A stretch of 64,000 bases of DNA from Paraglaciecola arctica BSs20135 (GCF_000314995.1 NZ_BAEO01000007.1:94197-158196), one strand, 5' to 3'. Counted from the stretch's first letter, positions 41,466 through 51,703 are shown. Translations and numbers: made by a program. Notes: generated by a model not told the origin, from the letters alone.

Positions 41466-42254
41466 TTAAAAAAACTGATAAACCAAAGTAACTGCTGCTT
41501 CAGTGTCCAATTCTTCAATATCGGGCCCAACACTAGTATCATGATTCATCACAAAACTTAGCTTCATAGCTAAAGCGCCCGTCAGTTTTGTTGATAGAGA
41601 TGTTTCTGATTTGGTTTTGTAAAATTCTTGGTCAGCTTCAGTGCTAATAAATTGCCGAAACGTAGCATGATCGGCAAATTTTTGTTTATATTCCATTGCT
41701 GCCCTAACAATAAGACCTTTGGCATCTTCATCACTACTGTCTTCTTCAACTTCTGAAATGGCGTAACCTGGACCCACACTATATTTAAATTCACTTTGCT
41801 TATCGTGCCAGAGCCTTGAGGTCCAGCCTGCAGCCAATGCCGCTTGGTAACGAAAACCACTAAATCTATTGTTTTCATATTCGCCATAGACAAAAAGTCT
41901 GTCGTTTGGCTCTGTTAGTTTGTGATCTAATTGCCCCGATATGAATAGTCTTTGTGCTGATGCCAAGTTTCTTTTTTCGCCATTTACTTCTTGTTGGCTT
42001 TGTTTGTATAGGGCGCTACCTATGATTTGATAACTCCATGATGATAACTCTTGGCTGGTATTTATCTTAGCTGTGGTGGTCGACGCATTAGTATTTCCAC
42101 TTGCCACCAAAAAACCAAACTCACCAATCATTGATAACTCATCATCAACATCGAAATTGGGTCTATCAGCTAAATAAAGGGAGTGCATGATATTTTGCCC
42201 AGCAAAACAATAGTTTGCCGTTAGTAAAATAAAAAGGAGTTGGATCCACTTCAT
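41466..42254 (-). CDS. DUF481 outer-membrane protein 2
   Basis: This 262-residue paralogue of the preceding gene shares GEFGFLVASGNTNASTTTAK, RYQAALAAGWTSRLW and TEAAVTLVYQFF, and has a signal peptide ending near CFAG. The mature N-terminus is longer. The two form a tandem duplication with perhaps half of positions identical by eye. The 102-base gap allows either one transcript or separate promoters. Confidence 0.9.
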   Translation of the reverse strand: MKWIQLLFILLTANYCFAGQNIMHSLYLADRPNFDVDDELSMIGEFGFLVASGNTNASTTTAKINTSQELSSWSYQIIGSALYKQSQQEVNGEKRNLASAQRLFISGQLDHKLTEPNDRLFVYGEYENNRFSGFRYQAALAAGWTSRLWHDKQSEFKYSVGPGYAISEVEEDSSDEDAKGLIVRAAMEYKQKFADHATFRQFISTEADQEFYKTKSETSLSTKLTGALAMKLSFVMNHDTSVGPDIEELDTEAAVTLVYQFF

Positions 42255-42357
42255 GGTGTAAAAAATACTATTAGCCTAAAAATTAGCGAGGAATTATATA
42301 TAAATTCATTGCATTTGTGCATAGATAAAACCACAAAATGTGGAATAAATGGGTATA

Positions 42358-43203
42358 TCAGGCTTGTGAAGGTTTCATTAATCCCAAAACGCCATCCGCT
42401 TCCATGGATGCAAATTTAACTGCATCTTTTAAATCTTCTTGATCAAGCTTCAAATATTTTAAAACTAATGGTGTGACCAATTGGCTGGTGGAATATAAAT
42501 TATCATGAGACATGGCTACGCCAGCACGAACTGCAGTGTAAATAATCGCTACATCTTTGTTTTGCAGTGCTTTATTTTCGTTATGTAGATCCATCACAGG
42601 AATATATAATTGGCTGGGCAAGTGCCAAAACTCCATCAATTTTGCGCTGCAATTTGCGTAATCAAAACCTAAAACTTGACGTTGCAATTTCCAGGGCGAT
42701 ATTTTTTCATCATACTTGCTGCATTCAATTGCTAAATCTGGGGCTTGAACTGCCACTAACAATTCGCCTAAGTTATGTAATAAACCGAGTAAGAAAAAAC
42801 GTTCACTGCCTCTTATTTTGACCATCTTGGCCAGATGTTTTGCAACCAAAGCCGCATAAATGCTCTGTAACCAAAACCTTTTTAAATCAATCACGTCGCT
42901 ACTGAAGTGTTCAAATGCTGAACTAGCCGTTTCCGCCATTATTAGATTATATAAGGCCTCGCCGCCAATAATGTTGATAGCCTTAGCCAAAGAATCAATC
43001 TGGGACTCAAAGCGGAATAAGGGACTATTGGCCAGTTTCAATAATTTTGATGATAAAGAGGGATCCAAAGCGATGAGTCTAGCAATATCTTCTAAGTTTG
43101 ATTGGCCATCATCTAACATTGAGCGTATACGCACACAAATGTCTGGTAAGGCAAAGGATTGACCAGCGACTCTAGCGATATCTAATAGATGAATTGATGG
43201 CAT
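42358..43203 (-). CDS. HDOD-domain signalling protein
   Basis: The protein has 281 residues, nearly all one HDOD domain: LARVAGQSFALPDICVRI, then DPSLSSKLLKLANSPLFR, IDSLAKAINIIGGEALYNLI, FFLLGLLHNLGELLVA and ANCSAKLMEFWHLP. The HD metal residues are not conserved, as in most HDOD proteins, so a scaffold or signalling role is likely rather than catalysis. It stands alone between convergent and divergent neighbours. Confidence 0.9.
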   Translation of the reverse strand: MPSIHLLDIARVAGQSFALPDICVRIRSMLDDGQSNLEDIARLIALDPSLSSKLLKLANSPLFRFESQIDSLAKAINIIGGEALYNLIMAETASSAFEHFSSDVIDLKRFWLQSIYAALVAKHLAKMVKIRGSERFFLLGLLHNLGELLVAVQAPDLAIECSKYDEKISPWKLQRQVLGFDYANCSAKLMEFWHLPSQLYIPVMDLHNENKALQNKDVAIIYTAVRAGVAMSHDNLYSTSQLVTPLVLKYLKLDQEDLKDAVKFASMEADGVLGLMKPSQA

Positions 43204-43373
43204 AGTAAATATTTTTTTAAATTATGTAGTCCTAGTATAAACATTCATGATTTGAAAAGTGAGATTCTTTTTGTCTGGAATTGCATACAAGCGTATACAG
43301 AAAAAAAGTTGATTTTTGTCCGTAAAAAGATAGGGTGTTTTAACATCTGCTTTACAACTTGAGTGGCATACCT

Positions 43374-44822
43374 ATGGAAGAGCTTTCTGGAATAGACGCG
43401 TCTTTTTTATATCTCGAAACAGCCAAAATACCTATGCATATAGGTGGAGTTGCTATTTTAGAAGGGTCGCTTAAGTTTGATGACTTTCGTCAATATGTAA
43501 ACGAGCGTATACATACAGTCGAGAGGCTTACACAAAAATTAGTCACAGTGCCTCTTAGCCTAGATAGACCCTACTGGGTAGAAGATCCTGATTTTGATAT
43601 TAATATGCACTTGCACCGCACCGCCTTACCTCGTCCAGGTGGCTGGAAAGAATTGCGTTACTTGGCGTCCAGATTATTTTCCCAACAACTAAACCGAGAT
43701 CGGCCATTATGGGAATTTATTTTCGTTGAAGGTGTAGACAATATCCCTCAAGTGCCTAAAGGGTCTGTAGCTTTGATCAGTAAAGTGCATCATTCAGGAT
43801 TTGATGGCAAGTCTGGGGCCGACTTGATGACCATGCTGTTTGATGTGTCGCCTACACCAAGGCCACCAAAGCCCGCTGTGGCAAAAGAAAAACAAGAAAT
43901 TCCGGGGCTTGTTGGGCTGATGGCAAAAAGTGCCTATAACTTTATTTCGAGGCCTACTAAGCTTCCTGGGCTGTTGTGGGATACGGGCAAAGCTACGTTA
44001 AAAGCAGGTTACATGACTCGAGCACAAGGCATAAAAATGCCTACCATGCCGTTTAACGCACCCAAAACTAGGTTTAACGACACTGTTGAAATGGAACGTG
44101 TTTGGAATTCAGCAATTTTAGATATCCATCGTGTAAAGGCCCTTAGAAAAGTGGTAGACGGGGCAACCTTAAATGATGTGATTTTAGCGATATGTGCTGG
44201 AGCACTTAGGCGTTACTTATTAGAAAAAGGTGAATTACCCGATAAACCACTGGTTGCCATGGTGCCAGTATCAACTCGCACGGCAGAAGAAAAAAATGCC
44301 ATGGGTAATCAAGTTTCTGCAATGTTTGTGCAGTTGGCTACCGATCTTGAAGATCCCATTAAACGTCTTGAGAAAATTCAAATTAATACAATGGTTGGTA
44401 AGCTTTACCAAGATGCTATAGATGCAAAGAGTTTAATGGGATACGCGGAATTAATTCCTTTTGGGTTAGCAGGCGTGGCAGCTCGGTTCTATTCCAGAGC
44501 GGCTATATCTAAGCATCATAGCCCTTTATTTAATGTAGTCATTACCAATGTACCCGGACCACAAATACCCATCTATCTTGCAGGGCATAAGCTCATTGTT
44601 AATATGGGAACAGCCCCCATTTTTGATGGTATGGGGTTGATTATGCCTATCTGTAGTTATAACGGCACTTTAACTATTAGCCCCACAAGCTCAGCAAATT
44701 TAATGCCCGATTTAGATTTGTTTACTCGATACATTCGCGAGAGTGCTAATGAGTTAGAACTGGCAGTACAGGAAAAGTTAGCTGGCCGAGCAGCCCTTGA
44801 TGCACTTATGAAAGATGAATAG
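43374..44822 (+). CDS. Wax ester synthase/diacylglycerol acyltransferase (WS/DGAT) family protein
   Basis: The protein has 482 residues from ATG 43374, which has GAGTGG upstream. The family opening LSGIDASFLYLETAKIPMHIGG is followed by the catalytic HHxxxDG as HHSGFDG (His139, His140, Asp144), then PLFNVVITNVPGPQIPIYLAG and the typical ending. It condenses acyl-CoA with alcohols or diacylglycerol to make storage wax esters or triacylglycerol. Marine gammaproteobacteria often have it. Two alpha/beta hydrolases follow in the same direction. Confidence 0.93.
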   Translation: MEELSGIDASFLYLETAKIPMHIGGVAILEGSLKFDDFRQYVNERIHTVERLTQKLVTVPLSLDRPYWVEDPDFDINMHLHRTALPRPGGWKELRYLASRLFSQQLNRDRPLWEFIFVEGVDNIPQVPKGSVALISKVHHSGFDGKSGADLMTMLFDVSPTPRPPKPAVAKEKQEIPGLVGLMAKSAYNFISRPTKLPGLLWDTGKATLKAGYMTRAQGIKMPTMPFNAPKTRFNDTVEMERVWNSAILDIHRVKALRKVVDGATLNDVILAICAGALRRYLLEKGELPDKPLVAMVPVSTRTAEEKNAMGNQVSAMFVQLATDLEDPIKRLEKIQINTMVGKLYQDAIDAKSLMGYAELIPFGLAGVAARFYSRAAISKHHSPLFNVVITNVPGPQIPIYLAGHKLIVNMGTAPIFDGMGLIMPICSYNGTLTISPTSSANLMPDLDLFTRYIRESANELELAVQEKLAGRAALDALMKDE

Positions 44823-44846
44823 TTACAACATTTTATAGGATTTGTT

Positions 44847-45608
44847 ATGAAACATGTATTACCTAGTATACCCAGACCTTCTTTATTGCATATGTTCAGT
44901 GAAGGCAGATCATTATTTGAACTCAGTGCCTTTGGTGCTGCGTTACCCTTTTTAAAAAAGGCTCCTTCTGGAGACGGCCATCCGGTGATGGTGATCCCCG
45001 GTTTTTTAGCCAGTGATATCTCTACTAAACCTATTCGGTCATTCCTAAAAGGTAAAGGCTATGAAACTTACGGCTGGGAACTTGGACGCAATTTCGGCAA
45101 ACATATAGTGGGTGGAGAACAAGTCCTCTGTGACAAATTGATAAATAGAGTAATTGAATTATCAGTTATCCATAACGCCAAGGTGAGTTTGGTAGGCTGG
45201 AGTTTAGGTGGTATTTTGGCCAGAGAACTTGCTCGTATTATCCCTGATTGTGTGCGCCAAGTGATTACCTTGGGTAGTCCGTTTAATGGGGCTCAAGGTT
45301 CATCTCCCGCTGTTAAAGGATTGTTTGAACTGATAAATGGCAATGTTTCGCAAACTAATCCAGATGTGGTGAAACAAATGTTTATGCCACCCCCGGTGCC
45401 TAATTCGGCATTATATTCTAAAAGTGATGGTGTGGTTCATTGGCAAGCTTGTATCAATCATAAAATTGAGGACCATCATCAAGCAGAGAATATTCAAGTT
45501 AGAGGCAGTCATACAGGTTTAGGGCATAATCCTCAGGCTGTGTGGATTATCGCCAATAGGTTGGCACAAGCAGAATCTAATTGGCAGCCATATACCCAAA
45601 CCGCATAA
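44847..45608 (+). CDS. Lipase-like alpha/beta hydrolase
   Basis: The protein has 253 residues. It has the nucleophile elbow GWSLGG (Ser), the oxyanion segment VIPGFLASD, a later Asp in YSKSDGVVHW and a His in GSHTGLGHNP. The starting part has no signal peptide, so it is cytosolic or membrane-associated. It starts 24 bases after the acyltransferase gene and is probably co-transcribed with it. A role in neutral-lipid turnover is a reasonable inference. Confidence 0.88.
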   Translation: MKHVLPSIPRPSLLHMFSEGRSLFELSAFGAALPFLKKAPSGDGHPVMVIPGFLASDISTKPIRSFLKGKGYETYGWELGRNFGKHIVGGEQVLCDKLINRVIELSVIHNAKVSLVGWSLGGILARELARIIPDCVRQVITLGSPFNGAQGSSPAVKGLFELINGNVSQTNPDVVKQMFMPPPVPNSALYSKSDGVVHWQACINHKIEDHHQAENIQVRGSHTGLGHNPQAVWIIANRLAQAESNWQPYTQTA

Positions 45609-45701
45609 TGAGCGTTGCAGATATTTTGAAGGGGGGTATAAAACAGGAGCTTGAAAAAACTCAGTTTTCAGGCAAGCTAGAACTCGTTTTATATCTTACG
45701 A

Positions 45702-46619
45702 GTGTTAACACCTTTGAGTACTATCATTTATCACCCTGAGCAGCTGATTACAGCTAACAATATTCATATTAATTACGATAGTTTTGGTGACAAAAGTCAC
45801 CCTGCTATAGTGTTGATTATGGGGTTAGCCACTCAGATGATTTATTGGGACGAACAATTTTGTAAATTACTTGCCTCACAAGGGTATTGGGTTATCAGAT
45901 TTGATAACCGTGATAATGGTAAAAGTACTTGGATGGATGCATTACCAGTACCCTCTAGTGTTGCTTTACTGGCAAATGTTGTATTTAAGCGTCCATTAGG
46001 TGCTGCCTATTTATTGTCTGATATGATGAAAGATACGCTGGGCCTATTAGATGCATTAGAGCTCGAAAGTGCACACATAGTAGGTGCATCCATGGGCGGA
46101 ATGATCGCCCAAGAACTCGCAATTTATCATCCCAAAAGAGTTAAAACGTTAACCTCTATTATGTCTACTACGGGTAACAAGAGACTACCTAAACCGTCTA
46201 CGACCTTTAGTTTTAAAATGCTTAAACCACCCCCTAAAGATGCCACTAAAGCTATTGCCTTTGGCATGCATGTTTGGAGATTGATACAAGGTAACTACTA
46301 CCCATTTGATGAACACAAAGTACTAGGCTTAATAAAACGGGCAATAGAAAGAGGTTTTAATCCTGCGGGTAACACCCGTCAACTGGCCGCTATTTTGGAC
46401 TCGCCGGATAGAACAACAGCACTCAATACCTTAACTGTTCCCAGTTTAATCATACATGGCGAGGATGACCCTTTGGTACCTGTCGCATGTGGGGTTGCCA
46501 CAGCTAAAGCTATACCCAATGCCAAAATAAAAATCTACCCAGGAATGGGGCACACCCTTCCAAGCCAACTATATGATGATATAACCACACAGATCCTAGA
46601 ACACATTAAAGCTAGCTAA
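45702..46619 (+). CDS. Alpha/beta hydrolase
   Basis: The protein has 305 residues with a GTG start (another possible start, TTG, lies four codons in). It has IMGLATQMIYWDEQFC, FDNRDNGKST, the elbow GASMGGMIAQELA with Ser, the acid HGEDDPLVP and His in GMGHTLPS. The family includes esterases and carboxymethylbutenolide-type or poly-hydroxybutyrate-related hydrolases; the exact substrate is not readable. It follows the previous hydrolase by 93 bases in the same direction. Confidence 0.88.
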   Translation: MLTPLSTIIYHPEQLITANNIHINYDSFGDKSHPAIVLIMGLATQMIYWDEQFCKLLASQGYWVIRFDNRDNGKSTWMDALPVPSSVALLANVVFKRPLGAAYLLSDMMKDTLGLLDALELESAHIVGASMGGMIAQELAIYHPKRVKTLTSIMSTTGNKRLPKPSTTFSFKMLKPPPKDATKAIAFGMHVWRLIQGNYYPFDEHKVLGLIKRAIERGFNPAGNTRQLAAILDSPDRTTALNTLTVPSLIIHGEDDPLVPVACGVATAKAIPNAKIKIYPGMGHTLPSQLYDDITTQILEHIKAS

Positions 46620-46641
46620 CTTAACCTAGTCTGGGCACGAG

Positions 46642-47424
46642 TTACTTAAAACGTGCAAATAATCCGTTTACGCCGCGTACCATCCATCGAGGGTAGTGCG
46701 TGGCCCATTGCACTAACAGTTTGTTGGCTATTTTATCCAAAAACACCACATCACCTTTCATACTGGCCTTGTATGCTTGCGCAGCCAGTTCCATCGGATC
46801 CGCTTTTAAAAACTTAGGAATAAATTTTTCAAAGCCATCAGCATGACTAAGCATTTTGGTTTCTGTCATACCGGGGCAAACGCAGGTTACGGTAACACCT
46901 GTGCCTCGAAATTCCTCTGCGATGCCTTCTGAAAAAGACAATACAAACGCTTTACTAGCACCATATGCTGCAAAATTAGGTGTAGGCATAAAACTAGCAA
47001 TAGAGCCCACATTGACAATTTTTCCTTGGCCACGGGCAAGCATGGGTTTAACAAATTGTTGGGTCATATTGACCAAACTTTGGATATTTAATTGCAATAA
47101 ATTATTTAGCTGCTGCGGATCACTTAGGCTTAATTTTTCGACTTGCATCATGCCAGCGTTATTCACCAATATATCAATTTGAATTTCTTTAAGGGCAATA
47201 GCAGTAAATAATTTTTGTGCTGCATCGACGGGGATCAAATCAGCAGCAAAAACCTCCACATTCACCCCATACTTGGCTTTGAGTTCTTGTGCAAATTCCT
47301 CAAGCTTAGCTTTATTGCGAGCAACTAATACTAAATCATGTCCATTTTTAGCATATATCTCCGCAAAGCTGCGGCCTATACCTTCTGATGATCCGGTGAT
47401 CAGTACTGTGTTTAGTTTGGGCAT
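46642..47424 (-). CDS. Short-chain dehydrogenase/reductase
   Basis: The protein has 260 residues from the ATG at 47424 (GAGG upstream). It has the classical SDR motifs: TGSSEGIG (cofactor), NNAGM, Ser in GSIASF, YGASK with catalytic Tyr and Lys, and CPGMTET. The ending (WATHYPRWMVRGVNGLF) is like that of fatty-acyl or steroid reductases of the DltE/YqjQ type. It converges with the hydrolase gene, and with the WS/DGAT gene it may serve lipid metabolism, which is inference. Confidence 0.92.
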   Translation of the reverse strand: MPKLNTVLITGSSEGIGRSFAEIYAKNGHDLVLVARNKAKLEEFAQELKAKYGVNVEVFAADLIPVDAAQKLFTAIALKEIQIDILVNNAGMMQVEKLSLSDPQQLNNLLQLNIQSLVNMTQQFVKPMLARGQGKIVNVGSIASFMPTPNFAAYGASKAFVLSFSEGIAEEFRGTGVTVTCVCPGMTETKMLSHADGFEKFIPKFLKADPMELAAQAYKASMKGDVVFLDKIANKLLVQWATHYPRWMVRGVNGLFARFK

Positions 47425-47447
47425 TAGAAACCTCGTCAAAGTGGATT

Positions 47448-47729
47448 TTATTGGTTTTTTGGGTTGAATGAGTCATCTAAAAAACCAAGCTGTGGTGATG
47501 TGTCAGTTGTTCTTGGCTTTCTATTTTGTGCTGCTTTCGCACGTTTTTTACGTGCTGCACAGGCTTTTATAATTTTACTCTGTACATCTTGTTCTAAGTT
47601 TATCCAATGAACTCTTTCTTCTCTGGAGCGAAAACAACCCACGCAGAAACCCTTTGGTCCAGATTGACAGACGCCAATACATGGACTGGTAATTTCAAAG
47701 ATTTCAATCTGCTTCAATGATTGCCTCAA
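47448..47729 (-). CDS. DUF1289 Fe-S-like small protein
   Basis: The protein has 93 residues. It has the DUF1289 core SPCIGVCQSGPKGFCVGCFRSREE, with four cysteines that could bind a metal, and WINLEQDVQSKIIK. The tail is lysine- and arginine-rich. It sits 23 bases upstream of the dehydrogenase gene in the same operon. No function is established. Confidence 0.9.
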   Translation of the reverse strand: MRQSLKQIEIFEITSPCIGVCQSGPKGFCVGCFRSREERVHWINLEQDVQSKIIKACAARKKRAKAAQNRKPRTTDTSPQLGFLDDSFNPKNQ

Positions 47730-47819
47730 AGCTACATATAACGTTAAATATTAATAATAACATGTTGCGCGAAATGTGAGCAGTCACTTTAAACTATGGT
47801 GAATTATATTCAGACAATA

Positions 47820-47842
47820 AAAAGGCCGCTAACTAGCGACCT
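47820..47842 (-). terminator. Terminator downstream of pepO
   Basis: On the minus strand AAGGTCGC and AGCGGCCTT pair around a short loop and are followed by TTTTATT. It is placed 18 bases after the pepO stop codon. Confidence 0.75.
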
Positions 47843-47859
47843 TAGATTTTAATAGAGCA

Positions 47860-49926
47860 CTACCAGATTTGCACTCTGTCTTCTGGTTTAAGATACATTT
47901 TATCGCCTTCTTTCACATCAAATGCTTGATAGAAAGCATCAACGTTCCCGACTATGCCGTTAACGCGGAATTCGCCGGGTGAATGTGGATCGCTAAGCAG
48001 TTGAGCTCGTAGCGCATCTTCACGAGACTTACTGCGCCATACTTGAGCATATCCCATAAAGAAACGTTGGTTACCCGTTAAACCATCAATCACAGGAGCG
48101 ACTTTGCCTTCTAATGACATTTGATACGCTTTGTAACCTATAGTGACACCTGCTAAATCACCAATGTTTTCGCCTAAGGTCAATTCACCGTTGACGTTTT
48201 GACCTTCAATGGGTTCAAATTTATTGAATTGGGCAATTAACTTTTTGCCTAATACATCAAATGCGGCGCGGTCTTCATCCGACCACCAGCTGCGGAGGTT
48301 GCCTTGGCCATCATATTTTGAACCTTGATCGTCAAAACCATGCCCAATTTCGTGGCCAATTACTGCACCAATTGCACCGTAGTTCACTGCATCGTCGGCA
48401 TTCATATCAAAGAACGGTGCTTGTAATATTCCTGCTGGAAAAACGATTTCGTTTCTAACTGGTGAATAATATGCGTTGATGGTTTGTGGTGTCATACCCC
48501 AGTCGGCTTTGTCGACAGCTTTGCCAATTTTGTTTGTGTCTTCAAAATGATCGAAGCTAGAGAATCGCATGTAATTTCCAACCAAATCATCAGCTTTGAT
48601 TTCTAGATCAGAATAATCACGCCATTTATCTGGGTAACCAATTTTAGGGGTGAACGCCGCTAGTTTTTCTAATGCGGCTTTTTGGGTTTCAGGGGTCATC
48701 CATTCCAGTTGCTTGATACTATCGCCATAGGCTTTAGTTAGGTTTTGCACTAAGGTATCCATTTTAGCTTTAGCTTCTGGGGTAAAGTGGCGCTCTACAT
48801 ATTGTTGCCCTAATACTTCACCTAACACACTACTGGTCGCGGCTACTGCACGTTTCCAACGTGGACGTTGTTCTGGGATACCTCTTAATGTTGTTGAGTG
48901 GAATGCGAAATGTAAATCAACCATATCTTGGCTTAGACGCCCAGCATAAGTGTCGACTAGGTTAAAGGTTAGATAATCCTTCCAAGTTTGTAAGTCATGG
49001 GCTGCGAATACCCCAGATATTTTCTCGAAGTAAGGCATGTTACGCACTACCATATCATTAACTTTACCTACACCACTGGCATCAGCATAGGCTTGCCAAT
49101 CAAAGTTACCTAGTAAGGTCTTGACTTGTGTTGCGCTTTGTTTATTGTAATTTTTCTCGGCATCTCGGCTTTCAACCTGCGACAGGTGTTTGCTAGCGAT
49201 GTCTTTTTCCAAAGCCATTATTTTACTTGCAGCGGCAGTGCCAGACGCATGTCCCGCTTTAGTTAATATTTCGGCCATATATTTTTCGGTGGCAGCACGG
49301 AAGTTTACAAATTTTTCTTCTTCTTTACTGTAATAATCACGGTCGGGAAGTGTTAAACCGCTTTGATAAAGATACATAGTGTTCACTTCAGGATCTTTAG
49401 CATCAGGCGAGGTATAAAAATTAAATGCGCCGCCCACACCTAATACATACAACTCACCGAATACTTTAGAAAGCTGCTGCATGTTTTCAGCGCTGTTGAT
49501 GTTATCTAAAAGAGATTGAAGCGGTGTTATACCTTTTTCATTGGCCAAATCGACATTCATATAGCTATTGTACATGTCGCCCAGTTTTTGGGTGTTGGTA
49601 CCTTGTTCAGCTTGAGTGTTCGCAGATCCTTGGATCAAGGTTTTTAAGTTTTCTTGGGTGTCGTCATATAAAACATTAAACAAACCGTAGCTTGATTTGT
49701 CTGCCGGGATCTCAGTTTCTGTTAACCAAGCACCGTTCACATGCCTAAAAAAGTCATCTTGAACGCGCACGTTCTGATCAACGGCTGTTAAATCGATACC
49801 TGAGGTCATTAGCGTTGCGTTTACCGCTGCCACAGCCGAAGATGTTTCTGGTTTGCTTGTTGGTTCACATGCACTCAAACCTAATGCCAAACTGACACTT
49901 AGCGCTAACATATTAATTTTTTTCAT
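47860..49926 (-). CDS. pepO: M13-family zinc metallopeptidase lipoprotein
   Basis: The protein has 688 residues from ATG 49926 (AGGTAGGCAG upstream). A lipoprotein signal ends in the lipobox LSAC at about residue 20, so it is membrane-anchored. The N-terminal M13 domain has VNGAWLTETEIPADKSSYG. The catalytic part has NAYYSPVRNEIVFPAGIL, the zinc motif HEIGH, the glutamate ligand in GENIGDLAGV, and the ending DPHSPGEFRVNG followed by the final Trp. It is an oligopeptidase of the neprilysin/PepO type acting in the periplasm. Confidence 0.95.
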   Translation of the reverse strand: MKKINMLALSVSLALGLSACEPTSKPETSSAVAAVNATLMTSGIDLTAVDQNVRVQDDFFRHVNGAWLTETEIPADKSSYGLFNVLYDDTQENLKTLIQGSANTQAEQGTNTQKLGDMYNSYMNVDLANEKGITPLQSLLDNINSAENMQQLSKVFGELYVLGVGGAFNFYTSPDAKDPEVNTMYLYQSGLTLPDRDYYSKEEEKFVNFRAATEKYMAEILTKAGHASGTAAASKIMALEKDIASKHLSQVESRDAEKNYNKQSATQVKTLLGNFDWQAYADASGVGKVNDMVVRNMPYFEKISGVFAAHDLQTWKDYLTFNLVDTYAGRLSQDMVDLHFAFHSTTLRGIPEQRPRWKRAVAATSSVLGEVLGQQYVERHFTPEAKAKMDTLVQNLTKAYGDSIKQLEWMTPETQKAALEKLAAFTPKIGYPDKWRDYSDLEIKADDLVGNYMRFSSFDHFEDTNKIGKAVDKADWGMTPQTINAYYSPVRNEIVFPAGILQAPFFDMNADDAVNYGAIGAVIGHEIGHGFDDQGSKYDGQGNLRSWWSDEDRAAFDVLGKKLIAQFNKFEPIEGQNVNGELTLGENIGDLAGVTIGYKAYQMSLEGKVAPVIDGLTGNQRFFMGYAQVWRSKSREDALRAQLLSDPHSPGEFRVNGIVGNVDAFYQAFDVKEGDKMYLKPEDRVQIW

Positions 49927-50118
49927 CTGCCTACCTTTATGGAGCCATTTATTACCAATCACCTATCTTCACACAGATTGATTTAATATTAAGCTCTCGT
50001 TTTATTTTTATAGTGAGGCATGAGTTTACTGATTGCTTGCGGCAACTGCAAAAACTGCAGAGAGTTAAGTGTGAGGATTTGTTTCAAAAGAGTTGGCGTA
50101 AAGGGGGGAGGGGACAAT

Positions 50119-50143
50119 AAAAAAGGGCCAACCGGCCCTTTTT
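50119..50143 (-). terminator. Terminator of the pyruvate dehydrogenase operon
   Basis: AAAAAGGGCC and GGCCCTTTTT pair tightly around AACC. It lies 19 bases after the lpdA stop codon on the minus strand and has a T run on that strand. Confidence 0.88.
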
Positions 50144-50161
50144 AGTTACAAATAAAAATGC

Positions 50162-51583
50162 TTACTTTTTCTTTGCCTTAGGATTAGGCATGTCAGTAAT
50201 GCTGCCTTCGTACATTTCCGCGGCTAGACCGATTGATTCGTTTAGAGTTGGGTGAGCGTGAATGGTTAATGCAATATCTTCTGCATCTGCACCCATTTCA
50301 ATAGCTAAACCAATTTCACCTAACATTTCACCGGCATTAATACCTACTATGGCGCCACCAATAATACGGTGTGATTCTTTGTCGAAGATTAACTTAGTTA
50401 AACCTTCAGTGCGTGCTGATGCGATAGCACGACCAGACGCGGCCCAAGGGAAAGTAGCGGCTTCGTATTTGATGCCTTGTTCTTTCGCTTCTTTCTCAGT
50501 TAAGCCAACCCATGCCATTTCTGGATCGGTATAAGCAACAGAAGGAATACATTTAGGGTCGAAGAAGTGTTTTAAACCAGAAATAACTTCAGCTGCTACA
50601 TGGCCTTCATGGGCTGCTTTGTGAGCCAGCATAGGCTGACCAACTACGTCACCTAGAGCAAAAATGTTGGACACGTTGGTGCGAAGTTGTTTATCAACAT
50701 TGATAAATCCACGCTCGTCTACTTTTACACCGGCTTTTTCTGCGTCTACCATGCTGCCATTTGGACGACGGCCAACAGCGACTAAAACCTTATCGTATTT
50801 AACGGCTTCTGCTGGTGCTTGTTTACCTTCAAAAGAGACATACAAACCGTCTTTTTTAGCTTCAACGCCTGTGACTTTGGTTTCAAGCATGACGTTAAAT
50901 TTGTCTTTAATGTATTTTTGATAAACTTTCACTACATCTTTGTCAGCTGCAGGTACTAACTGGTCAAGGAACTCAACTACGTCAATTTTTGAACCCAGTG
51001 CACGATAAACTGTGCCCATTTCTAAACCTATGATCCCGCCGCCTAGGACTAACATTTTTTCAGGAATGTCAGCCATTTCTAGTGCGCCTGTGGAATCGAT
51101 TACGCGGGGATCATCTTTTGGAATAAAGGGTAAGCTAACTGGCTCAGAGCCTGCTGCAATAACAGCATTATCAAAGGTAATAGTGGTTTTGCCATCTTTA
51201 CCTTCAACTTCAAGGGTATTGCTACTGGTAAATTTACCATAACCTTGCACGTGTTTAACTTTACGCATTTTAGCCATACCAGATAAACCTTTGGTTAACT
51301 GGCTAACAACGCTGTCTTTCCAACCACGTATTTTGTCTAAATCTATTTTCGGCTCACCAAAAGTTACCCCATGACCGGCCATTTCTTTGGCATCGTCAAT
51401 CACTTTGGCTACGTGAAGTAGTGCCTTTGAAGGGATACAACCCACGTTTAAGCACACGCCGCCTAAGGTTTCACGAGCATCTACTATAACTGTCTCTATA
51501 CCTAAATCAGCAGCACGAAAAGCGGCTGCATAGCCTCCTGGGCCTGCACCTAATACAACTAATTGAGTCTTAATTTCGCTCAT
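50162..51583 (-). CDS. lpdA: Dihydrolipoyl dehydrogenase (E3)
   Basis: The protein has 473 residues. It has FAD site LGAGPGGYAAAFRAADLG, the redox disulfide GGVCLNVGCIPSKAL, NAD site LGGGIIGLEMG, and the C-terminal catalytic HAHPTLNES. It reoxidises dihydrolipoyl groups of the pyruvate and 2-oxoglutarate dehydrogenase complexes. It is last in the order aceE-aceF-lpdA, 120 bases after aceF. Confidence 0.97.
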   Translation of the reverse strand: MSEIKTQLVVLGAGPGGYAAAFRAADLGIETVIVDARETLGGVCLNVGCIPSKALLHVAKVIDDAKEMAGHGVTFGEPKIDLDKIRGWKDSVVSQLTKGLSGMAKMRKVKHVQGYGKFTSSNTLEVEGKDGKTTITFDNAVIAAGSEPVSLPFIPKDDPRVIDSTGALEMADIPEKMLVLGGGIIGLEMGTVYRALGSKIDVVEFLDQLVPAADKDVVKVYQKYIKDKFNVMLETKVTGVEAKKDGLYVSFEGKQAPAEAVKYDKVLVAVGRRPNGSMVDAEKAGVKVDERGFINVDKQLRTNVSNIFALGDVVGQPMLAHKAAHEGHVAAEVISGLKHFFDPKCIPSVAYTDPEMAWVGLTEKEAKEQGIKYEAATFPWAASGRAIASARTEGLTKLIFDKESHRIIGGAIVGINAGEMLGEIGLAIEMGADAEDIALTIHAHPTLNESIGLAAEMYEGSITDMPNPKAKKK

Positions 51584-51703
51584 ATGATCCTCAAATATTT
51601 TTGAACAACATGTTTTGCTAAAGTAGCAATTAACATGTGGTGAATAAATTCTGCCTTTTGGCTTTTAACAAATGGGTAACTGTAAACAGCCACCCATTGT
51701 TCA

